This document shows, piece after piece, positions 14,919-23,519 of a stretch of DNA of 64,000 bases. This DNA comes from DASZTV01 sp036267875. Its GTDB lineage: Bacteria > Actinomycetota > Actinomycetes > JAFAQI01. The notes beneath the pieces are model-generated. The model was not told where the DNA came from. It saw only the letters and a program-made list of their open reading frames with translations, and searched no databases. Numbering within the stretch: position 1 is the first letter of the stretch; the number at the start of each line of letters is the position of its first letter. Location of the stretch: assembly GCA_036267875.1 (NCBI GenBank), contig DATAVE010000064.1, positions 1 through 64,000 on the forward strand, given 5' to 3'. Position numbers and translations under genes: made by a program.

Positions 14919-16148
14919 GTGAGCAGGCGCCAGCTCGAGCGTGGCGCTCGGCCGATTGACCTGCCGGGTGACGACACCGGCTGCACGATCCTGCACGCCG
15001 ACATGGACGCGTTCTATGCCAGCGTCGAGCTTCGCCGTCACCCCGATCTCGTCGGGAAGCCGGTCGTCGTTGGCCACCCGAGCGGCCGGGCGGTCGTGCT
15101 GGCGGCCACGTACGAGGCTCGCGAGTTCGGGATCCACAGCGCGATGCCGATGGCGCAGGCGGTGCGCCGCTGTGCCGGCCTGGTCGTCGTACCGCCCGAT
15201 CATGCGGCGTACGGCGACGCCTCTCGCGCGGTCATGGCGATCTTCCGGTCGGTGACCCCGGAGGTTGAGCCACTGTCGCTCGACGAGGCGTTTCTTGACG
15301 TGTCCGGGGCCATCAGGCGGCTCGGGAGTGCGCGCCAGATCGCCGTCGACATCCGCACCCGGATCGCTGAACAAGAGCGCCTGCCGTGTTCGATCGGAGT
15401 CGCGAGCACGAAGTTCGTCGCCAAGCTCGCATCATCGCGTGCCAAGCCCGACGGACTGCTGGTGGTGCCACGCGAATCGGTGCTCGCGTTCCTTCATCCG
15501 TTGCCGATCGGGGCGCTGTGGGGAGTTGGTGAGAAGACCGAAGCCGCGCTGACCCAGATCGGGCTGCGGACGATCGGCGAGCTCGCCGCGACCCCGGTCT
15601 CGACGCTCGTGCACACGCTCGGGAAGGCTGCCGGCGCACACCTGCACTCGCTTGCCAACGGCCAGGATCCACGGCCCGTCGTACCCAACGAGCCCGACCG
15701 GAGCATCGGTGCAGAGGAGACCTTCGCGCAGGACATCGATGATCACGACGGCATCCTGCGCGAGCTGCTTCGGCTCTCGGAGCGCTGCGCGGAGCGTTGC
15801 CGGGCGAGCGGCCAGGTGGGGCGCACGATCGCGATCAAGGTGCGCTTTTCCGACTTCCGCACGATCAGCCGGTCGCGCACCCTCACCGAGCCGACTGACG
15901 TCGCCCGGACGATCTACGAGACCGCCGTCCAGCTCTACGACGCGCTCGGCATCGAGGGCACCCCGTTGCGCCTCGTGGGCGTCCGGTTGGAAGGCATCGC
16001 GAGAGCCGCGGACGTCCCGCAGCAGCTCACCTTGAGCGGTGACGACGAGGAGTGGCGCGCCGCCGAGCAGGCGGTGGATCGGGTCGCCGCGAAGTTCGGG
16101 AGGGATGCAGTTCGACCCGCCGCATTGGTCAAACGAAAGGCCGAATGA
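14919..16148 (+). CDS. dinB: DNA polymerase IV (Y-family translesion polymerase)
   Basis: A 409-residue Y-family polymerase. The catalytic acidic residues are in HADMDAFYASVE (about residues 29-40) and SLDEAFLDV (about 126-134). The GVASTKFVAKLAS block, a GVGEKTEAAL helix-hairpin-helix and a C-terminal little-finger domain complete it. QQLTL near residue 376 resembles a beta-clamp binding peptide. The GTG at 14919 follows GGAGG. The 63-nt gap after the HEPN gene has two small hairpins (GCCGGC repeats; CACCG/CGGTG) without a T-run, so the SOS promoter should read through. Confidence 0.92.
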   Translation: MSRRQLERGARPIDLPGDDTGCTILHADMDAFYASVELRRHPDLVGKPVVVGHPSGRAVVLAATYEAREFGIHSAMPMAQAVRRCAGLVVVPPDHAAYGDASRAVMAIFRSVTPEVEPLSLDEAFLDVSGAIRRLGSARQIAVDIRTRIAEQERLPCSIGVASTKFVAKLASSRAKPDGLLVVPRESVLAFLHPLPIGALWGVGEKTEAALTQIGLRTIGELAATPVSTLVHTLGKAAGAHLHSLANGQDPRPVVPNEPDRSIGAEETFAQDIDDHDGILRELLRLSERCAERCRASGQVGRTIAIKVRFSDFRTISRSRTLTEPTDVARTIYETAVQLYDALGIEGTPLRLVGVRLEGIARAADVPQQLTLSGDDEEWRAAEQAVDRVAAKFGRDAVRPAALVKRKAE

Positions 16149-16239
16149 GCCGATCTGGGGCCCGGTACGAAGGTCTGTTGGGCGAGCACCCCGCTGCGCC
16201 CGTATCCTTAAGGCTGTCCGAGGCGTCCGAGGAGGCGTC

Positions 16240-16665
16240 GTGCCGCTCTCCGATCACGAGCAGCGTCTGCTCGAGCAGATCGAGCAAGCGCTGTATGACG
16301 AAGATCCGAAGTTCGCGCGCCTCTACCAGACCACCGATGTCCGCAGTCACTATCGGCGTCGGCTGATCAGAGCTGCGATCGGCGTGGTCTTCGGTCTCGC
16401 CATGCTCCTGGCCGCCGTCATCGTGCCGTTGATCCCGCTCGGCGTCGCGGCCTTCCTGGTGATGCTGGCCAGCGCGTCGTACGGCATCGCGTCATGGCAG
16501 CGGATGGTCGGTCAGCGCATTGGAAGGTCCGCCGACCAGCCTGGCCCGGCTCGCCGGTCACGTCGTACCAAGACGCGGGGTAGCAAGGTCCAGGGCGGCG
16601 ATGGCCAGTCGTTGCTGCAGCGGCTCGAGGAGCGCTGGCAGCGCCGCCAGGACGGCGACCGTTAG
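16240..16665 (+). CDS. DUF3040 membrane protein (Rv2169c-like)
   Basis: A 141-residue protein beginning MPLSDHEQRLLEQIEQALYDEDPKFA, the hallmark N-terminus of DUF3040 proteins. Two closely spaced membrane helices follow (about residues 45-62 and 66-84), then a basic, charged C-terminal tail. Function unknown; in Mycobacterium the homologue lies near mraZ as here. GTG at 16240 is set by GGAGG 5 nt upstream; the longer open frame upstream overlaps dinB. Its TAG directly abuts the TAA of the convergent transglutaminase gene, leaving no intergenic base. Confidence 0.87.
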   Translation: MPLSDHEQRLLEQIEQALYDEDPKFARLYQTTDVRSHYRRRLIRAAIGVVFGLAMLLAAVIVPLIPLGVAAFLVMLASASYGIASWQRMVGQRIGRSADQPGPARRSRRTKTRGSKVQGGDGQSLLQRLEERWQRRQDGDR

Positions 16666-18963
16666 TTAGCTGACCCTGCCCGTAAGGGATCGGATCGTCG
16701 AGGGCGGAAGCAATGCCGAGCGGATCCAGCGGCTAGTTGATGCCTGTCGCCGCATCGCCGTCCGAAGTACGCGCAAATCCGCGGCCAGGGTCGCCGAGAA
16801 CGGACCCGGATCGGCGGCGTATCGCTCCCGTTCCTCGGCCCGGGCGAGCCGGATCAGTGCAGCGTGCACGCTCGAGTCCGTCGGGCTGGCCTGGACGTTG
16901 GTGAACCAACCGTTCAGGGCGGTAGCCACCTGCCGAGGCGACGTGCCCTCCGTCCAGGGTGCACCGACGTCGATCGCACTGTCGCGCAGCTCGGCCCACG
17001 CGGCCGGCACGGAATGCTTGCCGTGGATCAGCAGGGCGCGTCGACGACGGATGACCTGCCGCGCTGTTGCTGGCGTGATCCCCGCGAGCACGACCAGTCC
17101 AGCGAGGATCAGAAGAAGGGTCGACACGACGCCAGAGCCGGAGGTGTTGGTCGAGCCCGTGGACTTGCTGCCACCCCCTCCACCGCCGAGCTGGTGGTTG
17201 CCGGCCCCGGACGGCAACTTGGTCGGCGTCGGGTTCGCAGTCGTGTTCCCGGCGCCGTCGTCGGGGCCGCCGTTCGTGTTCGGCGCCGCCCGCGCGTACG
17301 ACGGTGCGACGGCTTGGCCGTCGCCGCGAGGCGTCGGCTCGAACGGCAGCCACCCGTAGTCGGGGAAGTACAGCTCAGGCCAGGCATGCGCGTCGTGCGT
17401 CGTGACCAAGTAGCTGCCGTCCGGCTGCTGGGCGCCTGCAGTAAAGCCGACGGCGACTCGCGACGGGATACCGGCGAGGCGGGCCATGACCGCCATGGCA
17501 GTGGCGAACTGCTGGCAAAAGCCGGTGCGGCTGTGCAGCAGGAAGAAGGTGAGCGGATCCGTCCCAGCCGGAGCGGCCGGCGGCTCCGGGTTGTAGCTGA
17601 ACAAGCTGCTGGTCAGATATCGCTGGATGTCCAACGCCGCGTCGTAGCTGCTGTTTGCGCCGTTGATGATCTGCTGAGTCAGCGTGCGGACCTGAGGGTC
17701 GATCCGGGAGTGGGCAAGGTCGTCCGCCATCGTCGCGGCGACCGTCCGTGGCTCCTGCGCCAGCTCAGACGGGGTCGGCAGGTTCGGCGAGCTGACGACG
17801 GTGTAACTCAGACCTTGGGTCGTGTCACTGGCTGAGAAGGCGGTCGCCGTCGTCGGGTCGTAGCGCCAGTCCCCAGGCACCGTGACCGACAGTGTGGTCG
17901 CCGGCATCGGGAGCCACCGGAATGCGTCCTGGTCGCGAACGGTGATCGATGTCGTGATCCGTTGAGTGGAGGACGGCAGCACGCCGAGTCCATTTGTCAC
18001 CCGCGCACTGACCGGCGCGTTGAGGGCCGAGGCGGTGAACGATCCTTCAGACAGGTTGTCGAGCGAGGTCATCCGCAGATAGCCAGGCGTCGACGTCGAG
18101 GTGCGATAGGACAACACCGGCGCGTCCACACTGCTCTCGAGATCGTGGTCGACCGACACGATCGGGTCGATCGTCGTGACGCTGCCGCCGCCATCGCCCG
18201 ATCCGCCGTTGCCGTGGCCATGGAATCCGGAATGGACGCCGGGGATGATCAGGGGTACGACCACGCTGATGCTGATCGCAGCTACCCCGATCCGGCTGCC
18301 CAGTGAAGCCGTCGCCGCCGGTAGGTATTCGCCAGCCGTGCGAGGGGCCGTCGGCCGTCCTTGGCCGCTTGCACCGGTCGCCGTGCCCCAGCGGTTGACG
18401 CGCTCCCGGCTGTCGACGTAGAGCAGCACCAGGAAGCCGAACCCGGCGGCGATGAAGCCGAACGCGTTGACTCCGCGGTGGCTCGACGCCGCGCAGAGCG
18501 TGTACAGCGCCAGCAGCGGCAGGCCGGCAAGCGCCGCCCGCCGAACGGTGACCGTGAGCAGGTCGACCAGCAGTGCGACAACCGCGACGCCGATCACCGT
18601 GATCAGGACCAACCCGTCGTGGGTCGGCACCGGCGCTGGCAGCTTGTGGATGTCGGTGAAACCGTTGCGTGCCAATGTGTCGAGCCGGCTGAGCGCGGCG
18701 CCGTTCGGTATCACGCCAGCGACAGCCTGCTGCGAAGCAAAGCGCCAGGTGACCCACAACGTCACGACGATCGCGGCGACAAGCGGCTCGAACAGCGAAG
18801 GAAGCGGACTCCATCGCACTGCCGCGCAGGATGCGCTGACGAGGACCACGGCACCGATGACGGGCAGCGCCCAGCCGTTCGAGGCGAAGACGGCCGCGAG
18901 TGACGCGCAGGTCGCGACAGTGGCGATCATCGAGGCGAGGGTCAGTCGTAGCCGCCCGCTCAT
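16666..18963 (-). CDS. Membrane transglutaminase-like protein (TgpA family)
   Basis: A 765-residue integral membrane protein. Five or six N-terminal helices (about residues 5-230) are followed by a large extracytoplasmic region containing a transglutaminase core. The catalytic Cys is in RTGFCQQFATAMAVMARLAGIP, His in THDAHAWPEL and Asp in FPDYGW. A Gly/Thr/Ser-rich linker leads to a last helix (about 650-668) and a cytoplasmic DUF4129-like tail. ATG at 18963 overlaps the DUF58 stop by one base (TGATG). With DUF58 and MoxR it forms a conserved three-gene operon. The protein substrate is unknown. Confidence 0.88.
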   Translation of the reverse strand: MSGRLRLTLASMIATVATCASLAAVFASNGWALPVIGAVVLVSASCAAVRWSPLPSLFEPLVAAIVVTLWVTWRFASQQAVAGVIPNGAALSRLDTLARNGFTDIHKLPAPVPTHDGLVLITVIGVAVVALLVDLLTVTVRRAALAGLPLLALYTLCAASSHRGVNAFGFIAAGFGFLVLLYVDSRERVNRWGTATGASGQGRPTAPRTAGEYLPAATASLGSRIGVAAISISVVVPLIIPGVHSGFHGHGNGGSGDGGGSVTTIDPIVSVDHDLESSVDAPVLSYRTSTSTPGYLRMTSLDNLSEGSFTASALNAPVSARVTNGLGVLPSSTQRITTSITVRDQDAFRWLPMPATTLSVTVPGDWRYDPTTATAFSASDTTQGLSYTVVSSPNLPTPSELAQEPRTVAATMADDLAHSRIDPQVRTLTQQIINGANSSYDAALDIQRYLTSSLFSYNPEPPAAPAGTDPLTFFLLHSRTGFCQQFATAMAVMARLAGIPSRVAVGFTAGAQQPDGSYLVTTHDAHAWPELYFPDYGWLPFEPTPRGDGQAVAPSYARAAPNTNGGPDDGAGNTTANPTPTKLPSGAGNHQLGGGGGGSKSTGSTNTSGSGVVSTLLLILAGLVVLAGITPATARQVIRRRRALLIHGKHSVPAAWAELRDSAIDVGAPWTEGTSPRQVATALNGWFTNVQASPTDSSVHAALIRLARAEERERYAADPGPFSATLAADLRVLRTAMRRQASTSRWIRSALLPPSTIRSLTGRVS

Positions 18964-20252
18964 CAGGCGGCTCCCAACGGAGTCGGCCGAGCCGCTCCGG
19001 AGGAACGGGCACCGAGACCGGCCCAGACGTTCGACAGCGACTCGCCGCGCCGGATCTCGACCACCTGCCAACCCGCGCCGGTGAGCATTGGGATCACCCG
19101 CGCGCGATCGGTCCCGGTCGACGTCGTCGTCGCACTCCAGCTGTCGGTGTCGAGCAGCAGGGCTACGCCTGTCGACCGGTTGGTCGTGCGCAGCCGCACG
19201 AGCCGGTCGGCATCATCAGGTCCGATCGCGCCGAGGATCGCGACGATCAGGCCCTGTCCGCCGGTGCGCTGAGCTGCCTCGACGCCGGTGTGAAGTCCGG
19301 TGCCGTTCGACGGGGTAAGCGCCGCGAGCACGTCGAGCAATGCGCCGTCGAAGCCGACACCGCCAAGGGCAGCCGACGACACCTCTCCGCCGCTGTCCGT
19401 CACGAGCCGGACGTCGAAGCCACGATGGGCGAGGTGCAGGCCGATCGAGGCAGCCGCCGAGATTGCCCATTCGACCGAGGAGGCAGGGCCTTCGCCGCGG
19501 TGTGCGATCAGCCGGGAGTCGAGCAGCACAGCCGCGCGACTCTCCCAAGGTTGCTCCTCGCGACGGACGGTGAGCTCGCCCCGGCGAGCCGTCGTACGCC
19601 AATGAATGCGTCGTAGGTCGTCGCCTTGCCGGTACTCGCGGGTGGCGACGTCGTCGTCGCCGTGCGTTGCGACGGCCCGACTCGTGCTCTGACCGGCGCC
19701 ACCCCACTCACCCCGCAGCATGGCGTCGGGAAGTGCCTCGACCCGCGGGGTGACGACCAAGGTGTCGACCGCCGTGAAGGCACGCGGCAGCTCACACATT
19801 CCAAACGGGTCGAGCAGGCGAACGGTCAGCGGTCCTACGCGATAGCGGCCACGGGTTTCACCGCTCAGGTGGTAGCCAACCTCGATGGGTCGCCGTGGCG
19901 CGAGTCGTTCGATCACGACGCGCGGTCGGCCGCCGAGCAGGTACGGAATCGTGTCCTCGACCAAGAGCAGTCCGGTTGGCAGCCGCGACACGTTCTCGAC
20001 ACGCAGCACGGTGCGCGCCTGCGTCCCGGCAGTGATCCGGGCCGGCTCGAGGCGGCGCGAGCAACTCAACCGGAAACGGGTTCGCACGACCAGCGCCACC
20101 GAGATCAGTGGCAGACACAGCAGGAGTACGCCGAGCCGCAGCAGATCCGCATTGTGCAACCCGAGTCCCACGATGGCCGAGCTCAGGCCGGCGGCGAGAG
20201 TGCAGCGGCCGCGCACCGTCAACGACCGCAATGCCAGCCGTACCGATTTCAC
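18963..20252 (-). CDS. DUF58 (VWA-like) protein
   Basis: A 429-residue protein with two N-terminal hydrophobic segments (about residues 15-55), a beta-rich middle part, and the DUF58 signature YRQGDDLRRIHWRTTARRGELTVRREEQ (about 205-232), followed by a VWA-like C-terminal half (VLLDSRL etc.). DUF58 proteins usually work with MoxR ATPases and transglutaminase-like membrane proteins, as in this operon. GTG start. Confidence 0.88.
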   Translation of the reverse strand: MKSVRLALRSLTVRGRCTLAAGLSSAIVGLGLHNADLLRLGVLLLCLPLISVALVVRTRFRLSCSRRLEPARITAGTQARTVLRVENVSRLPTGLLLVEDTIPYLLGGRPRVVIERLAPRRPIEVGYHLSGETRGRYRVGPLTVRLLDPFGMCELPRAFTAVDTLVVTPRVEALPDAMLRGEWGGAGQSTSRAVATHGDDDVATREYRQGDDLRRIHWRTTARRGELTVRREEQPWESRAAVLLDSRLIAHRGEGPASSVEWAISAAASIGLHLAHRGFDVRLVTDSGGEVSSAALGGVGFDGALLDVLAALTPSNGTGLHTGVEAAQRTGGQGLIVAILGAIGPDDADRLVRLRTTNRSTGVALLLDTDSWSATTTSTGTDRARVIPMLTGAGWQVVEIRRGESLSNVWAGLGARSSGAARPTPLGAA

Positions 20253-20283
20253 CTTTGCCCCCCGCCGCTGAGTGGCGGGCGAG

Positions 20284-21300
20284 TCATGCTGGTCGGCGGG
20301 TGGAGGCAGCCGGCACGGGGACCGACGCGACGATGTCGTTGAGCACGGTCGTCACCGGACGGCGGGCGATATGAGCGTCGGCCGACAGCAGCAGGCGATG
20401 CGCCAGCACCGGCTGGGCGAGCGCCTGCAGGTCATCTGGCAGCACGTAGTCGCGCTCGTCGAGCGCCGCGACCGCGCGACCCGCCCTGAGTAGGTGCAGC
20501 GTGGCGCGCGGTGAAGCGCCGAGCCGCAGGTCGGGATGCTTGCGGGTGGCGGTGACGAGGTCGACGGCATAGCTCCGGACGCTGTCCGCGACGTGGATCT
20601 GCCGTACGCCTTCGATGAGCTGTGCGACCTCGCGGTCATCCGAGACCGGCTGCAGATCGTCGAGCGGCGAACCTGCGCCGTGCGTGTCGAGCATTGCGAG
20701 CTCAGCCTCGGGCGCCGGATATCCCAAGGCGAGTCGCGCCGTGAAGCGGTCGCGCTGAGCCTCCGGAAGGGGGTAGGTGCCTTCCATCTCGATCGGGTTC
20801 TGGGTGGCCACGACCATGAACGGCGTTTCGAGCCCGTAGGTGACGCCGTCGACGGTGACTTGGTGCTCTTCCATGCACTCCAGCAGCGCTGACTGGGTCT
20901 TGGGAGATGCCCGGTTGATCTCGTCGCCGACCACGACGTTCGCGAAGATCGCGCCCGGCTTGAACTCGAACTCGCGCGTGTTCTGGTTGTAGACCGACAC
21001 GCCGGTGATGTCGCTGGGCAGCAGGTCGGGGGTGAACTGCACCCGGCGTACCGAGCAGTCGATGGCCTTGCCGAGCGCTTTGGCCAGCATCGTCTTGCCG
21101 ACACCCGGAACGTCCTCGATCAACAGGTGTCCCTCAGCCAGCAGCACCGCCACTGCGAGGTGAACCTCGTTGGTCTTGCCCTCGATGACGCGGTCCACCG
21201 CATCGGCGATCCGCAGTCCGGCAGCCGAGATCTCACGCGCGGTCGGCGTGTAGGTGGCGTTTCGAGCGCTCACTCGGCTGCTGGGACGGCTCGAGGCCAT
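20284..21300 (-). CDS. MoxR-family AAA+ ATPase
   Basis: A 338-residue AAA+ ATPase. Walker A is in EDVPGVGKTMLAKALG (about residues 60-75), Walker B in VVVGDEINRASPKTQSALLE with the MoxR-typical INRA sensor motif, and sensor 1 in VVATQNPIEMEGTYPLPEAQRDRF. The C-terminal helical lid contains the arginine finger region. Likely a chaperone-like ATPase acting with the DUF58 and transglutaminase partners encoded 31 bp downstream. The ATG at 21300 is divergent from mraZ. Confidence 0.93.
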   Translation of the reverse strand: MASSRPSSRVSARNATYTPTAREISAAGLRIADAVDRVIEGKTNEVHLAVAVLLAEGHLLIEDVPGVGKTMLAKALGKAIDCSVRRVQFTPDLLPSDITGVSVYNQNTREFEFKPGAIFANVVVGDEINRASPKTQSALLECMEEHQVTVDGVTYGLETPFMVVATQNPIEMEGTYPLPEAQRDRFTARLALGYPAPEAELAMLDTHGAGSPLDDLQPVSDDREVAQLIEGVRQIHVADSVRSYAVDLVTATRKHPDLRLGASPRATLHLLRAGRAVAALDERDYVLPDDLQALAQPVLAHRLLLSADAHIARRPVTTVLNDIVASVPVPAASTRRPA

Positions 21301-21351
21301 GAATCCGAGTCTGCCACAGCCCTCGAGTGGAGCGAATTGCCGCCGATGTGG

Positions 21352-21405
21352 TTGACAGAGGAGTGAAGTGGAGTAAGTTGGCGCGTCATGGGGAGCGGAG
21401 TGGGG
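21352..21405 (+). promoter_or_regulatory. mraZ promoter with MraZ-box-like direct repeats
   Basis: TTGACA (21352-21357) and TAAGTT (21374-21379), 16 nt apart, form a good sigma-A-type promoter. Two consecutive 10-bp repeats, GAGTGAAGTG (21361-21370) and GAGTAAGTTG (21371-21380), overlap spacer and -10. TGGGG occurs at 21389-21393 and 21401-21405. Short direct repeats near the promoter are the known form of MraZ operators, so autorepression is likely. Confidence 0.7.
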
Positions 21406-21449
21406 CGGAAGCCCGATTCGCGAGCCGGAGCTCGTAAGGGAGGTGGAGC

Positions 21450-21881
21450 GTGTTTCTTGGCACCTTCACGCCTCGCCTTGACGAGAAAGGCCGGCTGTTC
21501 CTGCCCGCCAAGTTCCGCGACGAGCTCGCGGCAGGCCTCGTGATCACCCCCGGCCAGGAACGCTGCCTGCGCGTGTTCCCGATGGCGGAGTTCGCCCGGG
21601 TCACCGAGGTCGCCCGAGAGGCGCCGACAGCACTGCGCGAGACCCGCGACTTCCACCGAATGGCATTCGGTGACGCTCACGACGAGGTACCGGACCGGCA
21701 GGGCCGCGTCACCGTGCCGCCCGCCCTGCGCGAGTACGCCGGGCTGACCCGCGACTGTGCGGTCGTCGGGCTCAACAGCTACCTCGAGATCTGGGACGAC
21801 GCAGCGTGGCGGGAGTACAAGGCCAGCCAGGCCGACGGCTATGCCTCGCTGTCCGAGCAGGGGGTGCCAGGCCTGTTCTAG
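21450..21881 (+). CDS. mraZ: Transcriptional regulator MraZ
   Basis: A 143-residue protein of two SpoVT/AbrB-like repeats. The first is FLGTFTPRLDEKGRLFLPAKFRDEL; the second contains DEVPDRQGRVTVPPALREYAGL, with the paired D/E-x-x-GR-x-x-P motifs that bind DNA as a ring-shaped oligomer. It represses the dcw operon in characterised bacteria. GTG at 21450 is preceded by GGAGG 6 nt upstream. First gene of the division and cell wall cluster. Confidence 0.96.
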   Translation: MFLGTFTPRLDEKGRLFLPAKFRDELAAGLVITPGQERCLRVFPMAEFARVTEVAREAPTALRETRDFHRMAFGDAHDEVPDRQGRVTVPPALREYAGLTRDCAVVGLNSYLEIWDDAAWREYKASQADGYASLSEQGVPGLF

Positions 21882-21918
21882 AGGCCCAGTGAGCAGAGCC
21901 GCTTCTAGCGAACGTGCA

Positions 21919-22002
21919 GGTGTGTGTCGTGGCCCCTGCCGACGTCCCCTGAGATCACTTCCCCGGTCTCAGGCGTCGGCGGCAGGGACCAGGCCACACA
22001 CC
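21919..22002 (+). ncRNA. Large imperfect hairpin between mraZ and rsmH (candidate mraW-leader RNA)
   Basis: An 84-nt stem-loop fills most of the 166-nt gap. Outer arms are GGTGTGTG (21919-21926) and CACACACC (21995-22002). Further in, CCCTG with CCGACG pairs with CGTCGG and CAGGG, and CTGAGA pairs with TCTCAG. A 12-nt loop starting TCACTTCC caps it. There is no T-run, so it is not a plain terminator. Location fits the mraW RNA motif, a structured element described upstream of mraW (rsmH) in actinobacteria; I could not align it to that model. Confidence 0.6.
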
Positions 22003-22047
22003 AGGTTCAGATTCCAAATCCCAGCGAGAGCAGCCCGAAAGGACGTC

Positions 22048-23004
22048 ATGGACCTGGCTCCTGAGCACGTCCCTGTGCTGCTCGATCGCGTGCTGGAGCT
22101 GCTGGCGCCTGCTGCGAGCCGCGATGGCGCTGTGGTCGTGGACGCGACGCTCGGCTTGGGTGGGCACACCGAGGCGCTACTCGAGCGTCATCCCGGACTG
22201 CGGATGATCGGGATCGACCGGGATCCGAGCGCGTTGGCGCGCAGCGCCACGCGGCTGGCCGTCCACGCAGACCGCGTACAGCTGGTCCACGGTGTCTACG
22301 ACACGCTTCCTGAGGTACTCGACGCGGCTGGTGTCGATCGTGTGGACGGCGTGCTGTTCGACCTCGGCGTCTCTTCGATGCAGCTCGACGCTGACGACCG
22401 CGGCTTCTCCTACTCCCGCGACACCGCGCTCGACATGCGGATGGACCCCACCCGCGGGCTCACCGCGGCCGACGTGGTCAACACCTACGACGCCCGCGAC
22501 CTCGCGCACATCCTGTCGAGGTACGGCGAGGAGCGCTTCGCTCGTCGGATCGCTGACGCGATCGTTCGTGAGCGTGCGACGCAGCCGTTGACTTCGTCAG
22601 CTCGGCTGGCCGAGCTGGTGCGTGACGCGGTTCCGGCAGCGACCCGGCGTACTGGTGGCCACCCGGCCAAACGCACCTTCCAGGCGCTGCGCATCGAGGT
22701 CAACGACGAGCTCGGTGCGCTGGAGCGGGCCCTCCCGGCAGCCGTCACCGCACTTCGGGTCGGCGGCCGGTTGGTCGTCCTCGCCTACCAGTCGCTCGAA
22801 GACCGAATCGTCAAGCGCACGCTTGCCGCCGGTACGTCGGTGACTGCACCGGCTGACCTACCCGTCGTCCCGGAGAGTGCTCAGCCCCGGCTGCGGCTAC
22901 TCACCCGCGGCGCCGAGCAGGCCTCCGAGGCCGAGATCGAAGAGAACCCACGCGCAGCCTCCGTCCGGCTTCGTGCGGTCGAGCGGATCAGAGAAGCGGC
23001 ATGA
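22048..23004 (+). CDS. rsmH: 16S rRNA m4C1402 N4-methyltransferase RsmH (MraW)
   Basis: A 318-residue SAM-dependent methyltransferase. It starts MDLAPEHVPVLLDRVLELL. The SAM-binding motif is VVDATLGLGGHTEALL, followed by IGIDRDPSAL, the FDLGVSSMQLD signature and DMRMDP, all diagnostic of RsmH. KRTFQALRIEVNDEL and LAYQSLEDRIVK complete the family pattern. The ATG at 22048 has AAGGA 4 nt upstream. The frame stays open upstream, through the hairpin RNA and mraZ, but has no support there. Overlaps ftsL by 4 nt. Confidence 0.96.
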   Translation: MDLAPEHVPVLLDRVLELLAPAASRDGAVVVDATLGLGGHTEALLERHPGLRMIGIDRDPSALARSATRLAVHADRVQLVHGVYDTLPEVLDAAGVDRVDGVLFDLGVSSMQLDADDRGFSYSRDTALDMRMDPTRGLTAADVVNTYDARDLAHILSRYGEERFARRIADAIVRERATQPLTSSARLAELVRDAVPAATRRTGGHPAKRTFQALRIEVNDELGALERALPAAVTALRVGGRLVVLAYQSLEDRIVKRTLAAGTSVTAPADLPVVPESAQPRLRLLTRGAEQASEAEIEENPRAASVRLRAVERIREAA

Positions 23005-23519
23005 GCGCCACGTATCCGCTGCGGAAGCCCGCAACTGCGAAGCCGCGTCCTGCCGCGTCTCGCCCGCGCCTCACGGTCATCTCCTCGACGAAGCACAAGG
23101 TCGCGCGCGGTCCGTTCATCGTGCTCGTCAGCGCCCTGCTCATCGGCGGTCTGCTCGCTCTGTTGATGCTGCACACGCTTGCGGCACAGGACGCCTTCCG
23201 CCAGACGACGCTTCAGCAGAAGCTCGCAACACTGACCGACCAGCAGCAGCAGCTCGAACAGCAGGTGCAGCTCGACTCGGCACCGGCTGCCCTCGAGGCC
23301 CGGGCTCGCGCGCTCGGGATGGTGCCTTCGACGATCACGTCGTACCACCGAGGGGCCAACGGGACGACGATCGCTCGCGAGCTGCCGACCTCACAGGTCG
23401 CCACTGTCGACACGACGCCGACAACGGCTCCGTCTACGGCGCCAAGCACCGACCCGACGACGCCACCGTCAGCGAAGGACTCACCGAATCCGCGGGCGAA
23501 GGCATCCACGCGTCCATGA
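23001..23519 (+). CDS. ftsL: Cell division protein FtsL
   Basis: A 172-residue bitopic membrane protein. A basic cytoplasmic N-terminus (about 35 residues) is followed by one helix (about 38-60) and an extracytoplasmic coiled coil with many Gln and Leu (about 62-105, ending ARALGMVPS). A Thr/Pro/Ser-rich tail follows (about 130-172). Low sequence conservation is normal for FtsL; position between rsmH and ftsI and the topology decide the call. Overlaps rsmH and ftsI by 4 bases each (ATGA). In models it forms the FtsQLB complex, but ftsQ is missing from this cluster. Confidence 0.85.
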   Translation: MSATYPLRKPATAKPRPAASRPRLTVISSTKHKVARGPFIVLVSALLIGGLLALLMLHTLAAQDAFRQTTLQQKLATLTDQQQQLEQQVQLDSAPAALEARARALGMVPSTITSYHRGANGTTIARELPTSQVATVDTTPTTAPSTAPSTDPTTPPSAKDSPNPRAKASTRP

